A stretch of DNA of 64,000 nucleotides, taken from Limibacter armeniacum (GTDB taxonomy: Bacteria; Bacteroidota; Bacteroidia; Cytophagales; Flammeovirgaceae). The stretch covers positions 2,170,001 to 2,234,000 of the forward strand of contig NZ_JBAJNO010000009.1 in NCBI RefSeq assembly GCF_036880985.1. Direction: 5' to 3'. The notes beneath the pieces were generated by a model. It saw only the letters and a list, made by a program, of their open reading frames with translations, was not told the DNA's origin and did no database searches. Shown here piece after piece: positions 43,956-52,403 of this stretch; positions within the stretch are counted from its first letter, which is position 1; every line of letters begins with the position of its first letter. The position numbers and the translations under genes are program-made.

Positions 43956-44570
43956 TCAAACTTTTGATTTGAGGTATGTTACCAACACCTCTAATGCCAT
44001 ATCAAAACTTTGATTGTTACACACAACCAAATCTACTGTATTTTTATGAACCTCAATATATTTTTCATAGCATGGCATAATGTGATTCTCATAGCGATAA
44101 AGCACATCATTCAAATCATAACCTCTTTCGAGGCTGTCACGAATGATACGGCGCTTAATCTGAAGGTGAGTTTTAGCATCTATAAATACCTTCAAATCTA
44201 TTTGGTCTGCTACTTTCCTATTGTGCAATACAAAAATACCTTCCAGCATGATAATGGGCTTTGGCTCAAAAGTTAACATTTTGGGCACAACTCCAGGCTT
44301 ATTAAAGGTATATTCTTCTCGTTCTATTGTGTGGCCACTTTTTAATAAAGCAACATCTTTTGCAAATGTATCCAAGTCTATCGACTCCGGTGTATCAAAG
44401 TTTTCGATACCATTTTGGTCTTTGGGCTGCTTATCAATTGTTCTGTAATAGTTGTCATGTGAAACAAGACAAATATTTTCTTCCCCCAAAGCTTTGGCTA
44501 GCTGTTTTTGAAAGTATGTTTTCCCTGATCCGCTACCGCCCGTTATCCCAATGACAAATGGTGTTCCCAT
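43956..44570 (-). CDS. udk: Uridine kinase
   Basis: 204 residues. It phosphorylates uridine and cytidine in pyrimidine salvage, using ATP or GTP. The P-loop is GITGGSGSGKT, followed by SHDNYYRTIDKQPKDQNGIENFDTPES, the family's substrate loop, and EGIFVLHNRKV. IDLKVFIDAKTHLQIKRRIIRDSLERGYD is the lid and ATP-binding region. Length matches E. coli Udk. A phosphoribulokinase is excluded by size and loop. Upstream gap carries no obvious promoter match. Confidence 0.94.
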   Translation of the reverse strand: MGTPFVIGITGGSGSGKTYFQKQLAKALGEENICLVSHDNYYRTIDKQPKDQNGIENFDTPESIDLDTFAKDVALLKSGHTIEREEYTFNKPGVVPKMLTFEPKPIIMLEGIFVLHNRKVADQIDLKVFIDAKTHLQIKRRIIRDSLERGYDLNDVLYRYENHIMPCYEKYIEVHKNTVDLVVCNNQSFDMALEVLVTYLKSKV

Positions 44571-44958
44571 ATCTAAATGAAAAATATTTATATTCTATCC
44601 CCTAAGGTAAAATGTACTTATGAAATCAATTGCTATACGAAAACTTATAGCCTTGATCTTTACTTATTTATAGAAACAGACAAATTTTAATTCCCGTTAC
44701 CATACTAAGTGCTCTTTGAGTCACAATTTCTAAAAACAAAGCCGCTAAATTATAAAATTAATCGGGGAATGTGTTAGGTTTTTCACTTATCGAGATGACC
44801 TCAAACTCATTACCTACGAGAAAAAGGTATGTTTATTTATTGTTTTGTTGATCTATATACTACAGGTAGTTGCTAGGTCATTGGAAGCGAGTAAGTAAAT
44901 GTTTGTTATTCATAGTAAATCTTAGCAATTTTGTGTTTGTATTATTCTTTGAGCGTGT
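44571..44958. other. Intergenic region between udk and the DHH phosphoesterase gene
   Basis: 388 bases between divergent genes, AT-rich. A TATTCTTTG stretch close to the downstream ATG resembles a -7 box with one extra base. Nothing else recognised. Confidence 0.35.
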
Positions 44959-45996
44959 ATGCATAATTTCAAGAAATTACAGGAACTACTAAGTAGTCCT
45001 AAAAAAATAGTCATTCTTCCACATCATAAGCCCGATGCAGATGCATTAGGTTCATGCTTGGCGTTGTCCCTGTACCTGAAAAAATCAGGACATTCGACTT
45101 ATGTAATCTCACCTTCAGATTACCCAAAGTTTTTGTTTTGGCTTCCGGGCAATGATGAGGTGATCGTGTACACCAACGATGACAATAAAGAAAAAGCTGC
45201 CGAGATCATTCACGAAGCAGACCTTATATGCTGTCTAGACTTTTCTTCACTCAGTAGAATTGAGAAACTGGGAGAAATTGTTCAAGAAGTTGTAGATAAA
45301 ACACCTATTTTACTGATTGATCACCATAGAGGTAAGGATGACATTGCTGAGTTTGAACTATATGATATAGAAGCTGCGGCAACAGCCCAACTCATCTATG
45401 AATTTATTGAGCTGGATAACGGGCTTGATAAAATTGATGAGCAAATCGCTGAAAATATTTATGCCGGCATTATGACAGATACCGGTTCATTCAAGTATCC
45501 AAGTACTTCTAGCCGTACCTTACGTATAGCTGCTGAACTGAAAGATATTGGAATTGATACAAGTAGAATACACAACCTTGTGTATGACAACAATACAGAG
45601 ACAAGGCTCAGATTTTTAGGCTATGCCTTAAGTCAAAAACTCACATTCATACCAGAATATCAAGCTGGTTATTTCACCATCTCAAAAGAAGATCGTAACC
45701 AATTCAATATCCAGACAGGAGACACTGAAGGCTTGGTTAATTACGCACTTTCAGTAGAAGGCATTGAAGTTGCTGCACTGTTCAAAGAAAATGATGACAG
45801 TGATGGTATCAGGCTTTCGTTAAGATCAATTGGAGATTTTTCTGTTGCGGATATGGCTGCTCGTTATTTTAATGGGGGTGGACATAAAAATGCAGCAGGA
45901 GGCAGAATTATTGATGGAACATTGGAAGGGGCTGTTCAAATATTCAAGAAAGCCTTGAAGGAAATGAAACAAGAAGCCGAAAGCGAAAAGGCTTAA
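44959..45996 (+). CDS. nrnA: DHH-DHHA1 phosphoesterase, NrnA-like nanoRNase/pAp phosphatase
   Basis: 345 residues. Cytoplasmic, metal-dependent. The DHH domain has LPHHKPDADALGSCLAL (Asp26, Asp28), CLDFSSLSRIEKL and LIDHHRGKDD, the DHH motif itself. The DHHA1 domain ends with GGGHKNAAGGRI. NrnA-type enzymes degrade 2-5-mer RNAs and dephosphorylate 3'-phosphoadenosine 5'-phosphate. Length is close to the 313-345 of the family. The first FKBP lipoprotein gene follows after 42 bases, so they may share a transcript. Confidence 0.9.
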   Translation: MHNFKKLQELLSSPKKIVILPHHKPDADALGSCLALSLYLKKSGHSTYVISPSDYPKFLFWLPGNDEVIVYTNDDNKEKAAEIIHEADLICCLDFSSLSRIEKLGEIVQEVVDKTPILLIDHHRGKDDIAEFELYDIEAAATAQLIYEFIELDNGLDKIDEQIAENIYAGIMTDTGSFKYPSTSSRTLRIAAELKDIGIDTSRIHNLVYDNNTETRLRFLGYALSQKLTFIPEYQAGYFTISKEDRNQFNIQTGDTEGLVNYALSVEGIEVAALFKENDDSDGIRLSLRSIGDFSVADMAARYFNGGGHKNAAGGRIIDGTLEGAVQIFKKALKEMKQEAESEKA

Positions 45997-46038
45997 CCCT
46001 CAAGTACTATTTAAAGACTATAATCAGAACAAAAAAAG

Positions 46039-46905
46039 ATGCTAACTAAGAAACAAATCATTATTGGTCTTGCCGCTTTTGGAGCTATAAGCACAGGCTG
46101 TGACAAATCTGCGGAACAAAAGACAACTAAGTCTGGCTATAAATATGCTCACGTTTTAGAAAATGAAGGAGACAAAGCTATAGACAATGATGTTGTAGAA
46201 TACAATCTTACTATATACAACAATACTGACTCTGTACTTTACACTTCTGATAGAGAAACGCTGTTTCCTCCAGCAACACTTATCAACCCAAGAGATACAG
46301 CATCTGTATTTGGTCAAGTATTCAGAGAAACAACTGTTGGAGACAGTGTTTTAGTTGACGTAAAAACAGAAGACCTATTTGGCCCAATGGTTCCTCCTCA
46401 GTTTGGTAAAGCTGGAGATCCAATTAAACTTGGTATCAAAGTGCTTTCTATGGAGCCTAAAGAAGAGTACCAAAGAGGTATTGAGCTTCGCTTTGAACAA
46501 CAAAAGGATAAAGAAATCGCTGAGATTGAAAAATTCCTTAAAGACAACAACATTGAAGCACAACGTACAGAGAATGGTCTCTTTTATGTGATTCATGAAG
46601 AAGGTAAAGGAACAAAGCCTGAAGCAGGTCAAACTGTATCAGTACACTATACAGGTACGTTGATGACAAGTGGCGAAAAGTTCGATTCTTCTGTTGACCG
46701 TGGTGAGCCATTCGAATTCCCATTGGGGCAAGGACGTGTAATTAAAGGATGGGATGAAGGTATCGCATTATTGAACAAAGGAGCTAAAGCTACTCTGTAT
46801 ATTCCTTCTGACTTGGCTTATGGACCTAGAGAAGCTGGTCCGAAAATCAAGCCATTCTCTATTCTTAAGTTTGATGTAGAGTTATTAGACATCAAGAAGA
46901 AATAA
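46039..46905 (+). CDS. FKBP-type peptidyl-prolyl isomerase lipoprotein 1
   Basis: 288 residues. The signal ends with lipobox STGC. The C-terminal FKBP domain (about 187-288) is complete: VSVHYTGTLMTSGEKFDSS, FEFPLGQGRVIKGWDEGIALL, ATLYIPSDLAYG and FDVELLDI. A preceding degenerate FKBP-like region (about 35-140) and a helical linker rich in Glu/Lys resemble the dimerisation part of FkpA/Mip. It should help fold outer-membrane or surface proteins in the periplasm. Related FKBP lipoproteins include the gliding protein GldI. First of three such genes in a row. Confidence 0.9.
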   Translation: MLTKKQIIIGLAAFGAISTGCDKSAEQKTTKSGYKYAHVLENEGDKAIDNDVVEYNLTIYNNTDSVLYTSDRETLFPPATLINPRDTASVFGQVFRETTVGDSVLVDVKTEDLFGPMVPPQFGKAGDPIKLGIKVLSMEPKEEYQRGIELRFEQQKDKEIAEIEKFLKDNNIEAQRTENGLFYVIHEEGKGTKPEAGQTVSVHYTGTLMTSGEKFDSSVDRGEPFEFPLGQGRVIKGWDEGIALLNKGAKATLYIPSDLAYGPREAGPKIKPFSILKFDVELLDIKKK

Positions 46906-46924
46906 GCAATATAGCGTTATATGT

Positions 46925-46956
46925 AAATGGCTGAGAAAATTAATTCTCAGCCATTT
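46925..46956 (+). terminator. Terminator after FKBP lipoprotein 1
   Basis: AAATGGCTGAGAA / TTCTCAGCCATTT perfect 13-bp stem, 6-base loop, T-run. Confidence 0.94.
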
Positions 46957-47162
46957 TTTATTTTATTTAACTTTTTTCCAACCCTTTAAGATGCACTCGT
47001 GTCATTTGAATAGTAATTTTATAGCAAAGAAACGGTGATCTGTAGAACAAATTGAATGATTCGTCGCTAAAATCGTCCTGTTTCTCTACAATTTTACTTT
47101 TTCAAAAAGTTATTCTAGACCTTTATCAAGCCTTTAATATCAAATAAACGAATTAGCAAACA

Positions 47163-48107
47163 ATGAAAAATTATTGGTTCAAACTAATTACAGCTGCAAC
47201 AATAGCTGTAGGACTTAGCAGTTGTGACTTGTTTTCTTCAGATGAAATCAATGACTACCTAGCAGAAGACGGAGACGCTATCGAAACGTTCCTGGAAACA
47301 AATAATATAGATTACAGAAGAACTACTAACGGTGTTCGCATTGTAACTCTTAACCCTGAAGATTCTTCATTTATAGAAGGTGTAGATGGAAACTATGCAG
47401 GCAACGTATTAGATATTAAGTTTAGAAGAAAGTTGTTTGCTTCTGACAAGGCAGAAGGTCTATTAATTGACAAAGAAGCTCAATCAATGACATTCTACTT
47501 GAGTGATCAAAGAACTGGTGGTTTTATATTCGGACTATCAGATGGTATTACTGACATGTATATGGGAGAAAAAGCAGAATTATACATCCCTTCTTTCTAT
47601 GCATATGGATCAAATAGTGGAACTATCAATGGTGTCTCAGTTCCTCAAAATGCTATTATTAGAATGGAAGTAGAAGTAGAAGCAGCAAGAGATACAGTTA
47701 CTCAAAAATATTATGAGGCAACACATATTGCTCAGTTTATGAAGGACTCTCTTGATATTGAAAACAGCTCTCAATACTTACTTCCTTATGATGATATCTA
47801 CAAAGTAGTTACCGAAGCAGCAGAAGATAGTGCGCAACAAGTGCAAGAGGGAGACTACATTACAGTAGACTATACAGGAAAATTATTGAATGGCAAAGTA
47901 TTTGATTCTGGGAATGAATATAAATTTTTCTTAAATTCGTCAAACTTTGTTAAAGGATGGGGAATTAGTTTGAAAACTATGAAAGTTGGTGAAACAGCTA
48001 CAGTACTAATGCCTTCGCACTATGGCTACGGTATGACAGGGGCTAGTTCTATTGCACCATACTCACCACTCATTTTTGAGATTACCGTTAAGGAAATTAT
48101 TAACTAA
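47163..48107 (+). CDS. FKBP-type peptidyl-prolyl isomerase lipoprotein 2
   Basis: 314 residues with lipobox LSSC and an acidic stretch after it. Two FKBP modules are discernible. The first (about 55-178) is divergent, with FIFGLSDGITDMYMGEKAELYIPSFYAYG. The second (about 225-314) is canonical, with GDYITVDYTGKLLNGKVFDS, FVKGWGISLKTMKVGETATVLMPSHYGYG and an ITVKEI end. Likely an envelope foldase. The third FKBP gene begins two bases after its stop, so the two are tightly coupled. Confidence 0.87.
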   Translation: MKNYWFKLITAATIAVGLSSCDLFSSDEINDYLAEDGDAIETFLETNNIDYRRTTNGVRIVTLNPEDSSFIEGVDGNYAGNVLDIKFRRKLFASDKAEGLLIDKEAQSMTFYLSDQRTGGFIFGLSDGITDMYMGEKAELYIPSFYAYGSNSGTINGVSVPQNAIIRMEVEVEAARDTVTQKYYEATHIAQFMKDSLDIENSSQYLLPYDDIYKVVTEAAEDSAQQVQEGDYITVDYTGKLLNGKVFDSGNEYKFFLNSSNFVKGWGISLKTMKVGETATVLMPSHYGYGMTGASSIAPYSPLIFEITVKEIIN

Positions 48108-48109
48108 CT

Positions 48110-48718
48110 ATGATTAGATATAAACTCTTCAATATTTTTATTATGCTTCTTACTGTACTGTCTATCTCATCTTGTGATGATGACAGTGGGTTTGATGCTA
48201 TTGTTCAAAGCGAAAGAGACGATGACAAAATCAGGACTCATCTCCAATTTGACCTAGAACTTAAGGAAGGTATTGATTATCAAAGAACAGAATCTGGCAT
48301 ATATTACCAAACCCTAAAAAAAGGCGAAGGTGATACTTTTGCTAATGATAATGACTCCCTGCTTGTAAACTATACTGGATGGGTTCTTTATGAAAACAAT
48401 ATTTTCGACAGTTCAATACTGAGAGATTCACCGTTACAAGTCGTATTGCCTTTTGGTATCCCTACTGTTTCTGAAAATATAGAGGAAGAAACAAATGATG
48501 ACGGTGATGTAATCAGTACAGACACAACCTATACAGTTTCTTATAGCTCTGTAATTGAAGGTTGGACTGAGGCATTAAGTCTGATGCAGGAAGGTGACTC
48601 TATGCGTTTCTATATTCCTTCAGGTTTAGGATATGGAACACAAGGAAATGGTTCTTCCATTCCAGCAAACGCGACGCTCGTCTTTGACATGAAACTTGAA
48701 GAGCTTTACGCTAGATAG
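48110..48718 (+). CDS. FKBP-type peptidyl-prolyl isomerase lipoprotein 3
   Basis: 202 residues, a short lipoprotein with lipobox ISSC followed by three Asp, a pattern like surface-export signals. One FKBP domain (about 80-202): DSLLVNYTGWVLYENNIFDSS, VIEGWTEALSLMQEGDSMRFYIPSGLGYG, NATLVFDMKLEEL. An insert of about 30 residues between the two halves (IEEETNDDGDVI region) is not in standard FKBPs. It starts two bases after gene 2. Shares the general plan of the gliding lipoprotein GldI, but orthology is not shown. Confidence 0.87.
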   Translation: MIRYKLFNIFIMLLTVLSISSCDDDSGFDAIVQSERDDDKIRTHLQFDLELKEGIDYQRTESGIYYQTLKKGEGDTFANDNDSLLVNYTGWVLYENNIFDSSILRDSPLQVVLPFGIPTVSENIEEETNDDGDVISTDTTYTVSYSSVIEGWTEALSLMQEGDSMRFYIPSGLGYGTQGNGSSIPANATLVFDMKLEELYAR

Positions 48719-48748
48719 TATAAGATTTCCTTAACTTATAAATAAAGA

Positions 48749-48787
48749 CCTCGCAGGGTTTCACAAGAATGTGAAAAACCTGCGAGG
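48749..48787 (+). terminator. Terminator after FKBP lipoproteins 2-3
   Basis: CCTCGCAGG / CCTGCGAGG outer stem with an inner TTTCAC / GTGAAA stem, then TTTATTTTT. Confidence 0.92.
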
Positions 48788-48859
48788 TTTATTTTTGCAA
48801 ATTACTTTTGAGCATTTGTAAATTCGTCTTTCATTTACTCATAAACTGAAATACTAGCC

Positions 48860-49438
48860 ATGATAGAAATTTGCTTTGCAACCAACAATCCTAATAAACT
48901 AAAAGAAATTAGCCTACAGCTTGAAGGTAAGTTCAAAGTTGTAAGCTTAAGTGATATTGGTTGTCATGAAGACATCCCTGAAGAGCAACCAACGATAGAA
49001 GGAAACTCTAAACAAAAGGCTGCTTACATTTGGGATAATTACAAGGTTAACTGTTTTGCTGACGATACAGGTCTTGAAGTTGAAGCATTGAACGGAGAGC
49101 CTGGTGTATTATCAGCTCGTTATGCGGGACCTCAAAAAGATAGTAATGATAACATCGACCTATTACTTGAAAACCTTAAAGGCAAAAGTGAGCGTAATGC
49201 ACAATTCAAAACCGTGATCACCTTAGTCATAGATGGTACTTATCATCAGTTTGAAGGTATTGCAAAAGGTGAAATTATAGAAGAAAGAACCGGTGACCAA
49301 GGATTTGGATATGACCCTATATTCAAGCCTAATGGTTATGAAAAGACATTTGCTCAAATCAGCTTAGAGGAAAAAAATAGTATCAGCCATAGAGGTAAGG
49401 CTGTTAAGAAGCTGGTTGAATTTTTAAGTTCTTTGTAA
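48860..49438 (+). CDS. rdgB: Non-canonical purine NTP pyrophosphatase (RdgB/HAM1)
   Basis: 192 residues. It hydrolyses dITP, ITP and XTP to monophosphates, keeping deaminated purines out of nucleic acid. Motifs: CFATNNPNKLKEI at the N terminus, CFADDTGLEVEALNGEPGVLSARYAG, GDQGFGYDPIFKPNGYEKTFAQ and ISHRGKAVKKL. Size and motifs match the family. -7-like boxes TATTTTTG and TACTTTTG occur at 48790-48797 and 48803-48810, without a clear -33. Confidence 0.95.
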   Translation: MIEICFATNNPNKLKEISLQLEGKFKVVSLSDIGCHEDIPEEQPTIEGNSKQKAAYIWDNYKVNCFADDTGLEVEALNGEPGVLSARYAGPQKDSNDNIDLLLENLKGKSERNAQFKTVITLVIDGTYHQFEGIAKGEIIEERTGDQGFGYDPIFKPNGYEKTFAQISLEEKNSISHRGKAVKKLVEFLSSL

Positions 49439-49451
49439 TACTTTCTTTTAT

Positions 49452-49479
49452 AAGCGGAATTGTTCATATGATTCCGCTT
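49452..49479 (+). terminator. Terminator after rdgB
   Basis: AAGCGGAAT / ATTCCGCTT, 10-base loop, followed by AATTTTT. Confidence 0.87.
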
Positions 49480-49667
49480 AATTTTTCCCTATCCCACCTT
49501 TTACTACAACAACCTATACACATTCCTTTTTACAATCTTTCAAAAGTTGTACAATTTGTTACTTTCTAAATATTTGTTAATTTTAGATTGAAATAACAAC
49601 ATACTTCATCCATTTTTTACAAATCCTTTAAGTCTGTCACCGTCTTACGGGTAACCCAACAAACGTA

Positions 49668-51092
49668 ATGAAATACTTTTTACTCATTGCATGTAGCCTG
49701 CTGCTACCCTTTTTGTGCATTTCACAAAGTATTCAGCAAGTGCTTCAATCTCCAATTCAGTGGGAAGAAACCAATTCAGAGGCTGATATCATTCCACTCT
49801 TTAATTATGATAGCTCCAATGTTTGTCTACTAATTAAACGGAAGACAACGATTGATGCTATGATGTTAAATAAACATCTTCAACTGACGGGGAAGCAAAG
49901 TATGAAGCTCCCTACAGGTTTCTATTCGAAAGATATTATCGGTGGAATTGTCAAACAAAACAGCTGTATACTTTACATGTTTGACCAATACCGGAATGAT
50001 ATCCACTATATCACTTTCGACTTTGAAAACAATAATAGCTATTACCATCAGTACAGTATAGAGTCTAATACAAAAAGCCATTTTATTCAGGCTGTAACTT
50101 ACGATTCTTCACTATGTATGCTGATGGTACCATATGGAACCCCTGCTATTGAAATGTATCAGTTATCATATGATGGATACGAGAAAAAAGTTTTTGACCT
50201 TTGGGGACATAAATTCACTAGTGAAGGGAATAGAAAATCACTATACAACACTATATCTCCTCATAAAAAGCAGACATTCAAAATACCTGAAGTCACTTAT
50301 AACAGTTTTGGACTTTCTCATCACACAAACAAGTTATACCAACAGAACAACAAGCTTTACCTCACAATTGAAGATCAAATAAGTCATTCAACACAAGTCA
50401 TAGAATTAGACCTTCAAAATGGAATAGCTGCATTTCAAAAATATGACTTCCCTGAAGAGTTTGACTATACAAATTCCTTCTTATACAAAAAGCACTTATT
50501 TCGTATTGCCAGTAATAATCACGAGATGAGACTAGTTGTTAACAGTTTAGATAACCAAAGTATTGTTCAACAATTTACAGCGAGCAAAAAGGGAGAGATT
50601 TCATTCAAGAATACACCTGTAATAGAAATTCAAGACCTTTCAGAGGAACTAAAACACACTAAGCATTTTTTCAAGAAGCTACACTCTCCTTCTATAGGAA
50701 TTTCGGTATATGAAACGAATGCGAATACTTTAGAAGTGACCATTGGAGCTAATGAAACAAATGACCTAGAAAGCGTAGCGTCTGCCTATACATACAATCC
50801 TATGTATGCTGACTTTAAGGCCAACAAAACTCTTCACGCTTCTTACATCAAGAGCTTACTATCTATTGGCTCATTTAGTCATATTCGTAATGAATTATTA
50901 GACAATAGTATTGTCAAACTATCCCATTCCATTGAGAGTATTGGGCTACCACTTTACAGGCTTGGAGAAACGCTATTCAAGCTGAAGGATGATTATATAT
51001 ATGGGTATTATGATGGGGAAGATAAAGCCTATCACCTTTTAAGGGTACACCTCAATCACTCTGAACATATCGTAAGTTCAAGAGCACAATAA
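49668..51092 (+). CDS. Secreted protein of unknown function
   Basis: 474 residues. A Sec signal peptide (MKYFLLIACSLLLPFLCIS, probable cut before QSIQQ) is clear; the Cys residues in it do not form a convincing lipobox. The mature part is rich in Ser, Tyr, Asn and beta-type hydrophobic patterns such as KLYLTIEDQ and SCILYMFDQYRND, repeated roughly every 40-60 residues, which would suit a beta-propeller, but I do not recognise a family. No T9SS C-terminal domain is seen. Single gene with terminators on both sides. Confidence 0.7.
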   Translation: MKYFLLIACSLLLPFLCISQSIQQVLQSPIQWEETNSEADIIPLFNYDSSNVCLLIKRKTTIDAMMLNKHLQLTGKQSMKLPTGFYSKDIIGGIVKQNSCILYMFDQYRNDIHYITFDFENNNSYYHQYSIESNTKSHFIQAVTYDSSLCMLMVPYGTPAIEMYQLSYDGYEKKVFDLWGHKFTSEGNRKSLYNTISPHKKQTFKIPEVTYNSFGLSHHTNKLYQQNNKLYLTIEDQISHSTQVIELDLQNGIAAFQKYDFPEEFDYTNSFLYKKHLFRIASNNHEMRLVVNSLDNQSIVQQFTASKKGEISFKNTPVIEIQDLSEELKHTKHFFKKLHSPSIGISVYETNANTLEVTIGANETNDLESVASAYTYNPMYADFKANKTLHASYIKSLLSIGSFSHIRNELLDNSIVKLSHSIESIGLPLYRLGETLFKLKDDYIYGYYDGEDKAYHLLRVHLNHSEHIVSSRAQ

Positions 51093-51129
51093 AAAAACGG
51101 CAGAAGCTTAAAAAGCTCCTGCCGTTTTT
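51093..51129. terminator. Bidirectional terminator between the secreted protein gene and tsf
   Basis: AAAAACGGCAG / CTGCCGTTTTT with an inner AGC / GCT pair, directly after the TAA; A/T runs on both sides, convergent genes. Confidence 0.93.
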
Positions 51130-51157
51130 CGTTTGCTATATTTTTCACTCAGTGAAA

Positions 51158-51988
51158 TTAAGCACCTGTTGATACTCTGTGGAATGCTTTCACAGTCATA
51201 CCTTTCTGCGTGTTGTTCAGGTACTGAGCAACAGATACTGAAGGGTCTTTTACAAAAGATTGCTCCAACAAAGTGTTTTCTTTCAGGAATTTCTTCACGT
51301 AACCGTCAGCGATACGGTCTACGATGTTCTCAGGTTTACCTTCCTGAAGTGCTTTCTCACGTCCGATTTCTTTTTCTTTCGCGATTACAGTTGGGTCAAC
51401 GTCAGCTTCAGAAACTGCTACTGGGTTCATCGCAGCAACTTGCATTGCAACGTCTCTACCAGCCTCAACTACGTCAGCACCATCAGTGTTAACCAACTCT
51501 ACCAACACAGCGATTTTTCTACCGTGCTTGTAAGCGGCTACTTTCTCACCAGTTACATGTGCGTAGCTAGCTACGTGGATTTTCTCACCGATTTTACCAA
51601 TCAGATCCGTAATTTTTGCCTCCAGTGTTTCACCGTCAACTGCAATAGCTATCAGTTCTTCAACTGTAGCAGGCTTGTTTTCTACTGCCGCTTTCAGGAT
51701 AGTTTCGCCCAACGTTTTGAATTGGTCGTTTACAGCTACTGGCTCAGTTTCGCAACCCAGTGCGATAGCGATAGACTCTGAATCGTTGTCATTAGACCAA
51801 ACGAATACATCACCTTCAGTTGTTTCTCTGTCAGCTCTCTTCGCTGCTACTTTCTGACCTTTAAGTCTCAGGATTTCAACTGCTTTATCGAAATCGCTCT
51901 CTGCCTCAGCCAATGCCTTCTTGCAATCCATCATGCCGGCACCAGTCATGTCTCTCAGTTTCTTAACGTCTTGTGCTGAAATAGCCAT
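51158..51988 (-). CDS. tsf: Translation elongation factor Ts
   Basis: 276 residues. Nucleotide exchange factor for EF-Tu. The N-terminal UBA-like part has KKLRDMTGAGMMDCKKALAEA, followed by FDKAVEILRLKGQKVAAKRADR and the core dimerisation repeats (MNPVAVS, ENIVDRIADGYVKKFLKE). It lacks none of the EF-Tu contact motifs. Last gene of the rplM-rpsI-rpsB unit, but a terminator-like stem and a second hairpin lie in its leader, so its level may be set separately. Confidence 0.97.
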   Translation of the reverse strand: MAISAQDVKKLRDMTGAGMMDCKKALAEAESDFDKAVEILRLKGQKVAAKRADRETTEGDVFVWSNDNDSESIAIALGCETEPVAVNDQFKTLGETILKAAVENKPATVEELIAIAVDGETLEAKITDLIGKIGEKIHVASYAHVTGEKVAAYKHGRKIAVLVELVNTDGADVVEAGRDVAMQVAAMNPVAVSEADVDPTVIAKEKEIGREKALQEGKPENIVDRIADGYVKKFLKENTLLEQSFVKDPSVSVAQYLNNTQKGMTVKAFHRVSTGA

Positions 51989-52023
51989 TTTTTGATAAGA
52001 ATTTTTATTGTGATTACTGGATT

Positions 52024-52067
52024 AGTCCGTACTCCTACCTGTTGATAAAGGCAGCTGAGTACGCACT
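52024..52067 (-). promoter_or_regulatory. Inverted repeat in the tsf leader
   Basis: AGTCCGTACTC / GAGTACGCACT, eleven-base arms with one mismatch around a 22-base centre, 36 bases before the tsf ATG. No T-run on the minus strand. Could be an RNA leader structure or an operator. Confidence 0.45.
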
Positions 52068-52092
52068 GTTTATGAGTTTGTTATAAGAAGAA

Positions 52093-52124
52093 ACCCGCAG
52101 TGCACCAGTAGGTACTCTGCGGGT
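52093..52124 (-). terminator. Terminator or attenuator between the 56-aa ORF and tsf
   Basis: ACCCGCAG / CTGCGGGT perfect stem with a 16-base centre, followed on the minus strand by TTTCTTCTT. It sits 21 bases past the stop of the small ORF and would lower read-through into tsf. Confidence 0.7.
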
Positions 52125-52145
52125 CCAAATATAAGCTTTTATTTC

Positions 52146-52316
52146 TTATTTAGCTGACTTTCTGTAAACAGCTTTCGCTTGCTCTTTCAACTCAGCCATT
52201 TCTTTTCTGATAGCTTCAACATCCGCAGGGTTTCTGTCAGCCTTTTTTTGCTTGAAGTAATCACCCTGTTTTGCTTTCAGCTCCTTCAGTTTCGCTTCGA
52301 TTTCTTTGATGTTCAT
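52146..52316 (-). CDS. 56-residue charged helical protein inside the ribosomal operon
   Basis: I translated ATG 52316 to TAA 52146. The protein starts MNIKEIEAKLKELKAKQGDY and ends YRKSAK; about half its residues are Lys, Glu, Asp, Arg or Gln with heptad-like spacing, so a helical hairpin or coiled coil is likely. No signal or membrane segment. It lies 87 bases after rpsB and before the tsf attenuator, on the same strand. Codon use resembles the neighbouring ribosomal genes. Function unknown; ribosome association is only a guess from position. Confidence 0.75.
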   Translation of the reverse strand: MNIKEIEAKLKELKAKQGDYFKQKKADRNPADVEAIRKEMAELKEQAKAVYRKSAK

Positions 52317-52403
52317 TTTATTTCAGCTTAAGGAGTTTGAAATTAGTAGCGAATACCTTTCGGTCAACTTAATGCCAAGAGATATTCTGCTCTGATCTAA
52401 TTA

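Noticed and set aside
51260-51781. 173-codon plus-strand frame opposite tsf
   Set aside because: Cys/Phe/Ser-rich antisense shadow of a certain EF-Ts gene.
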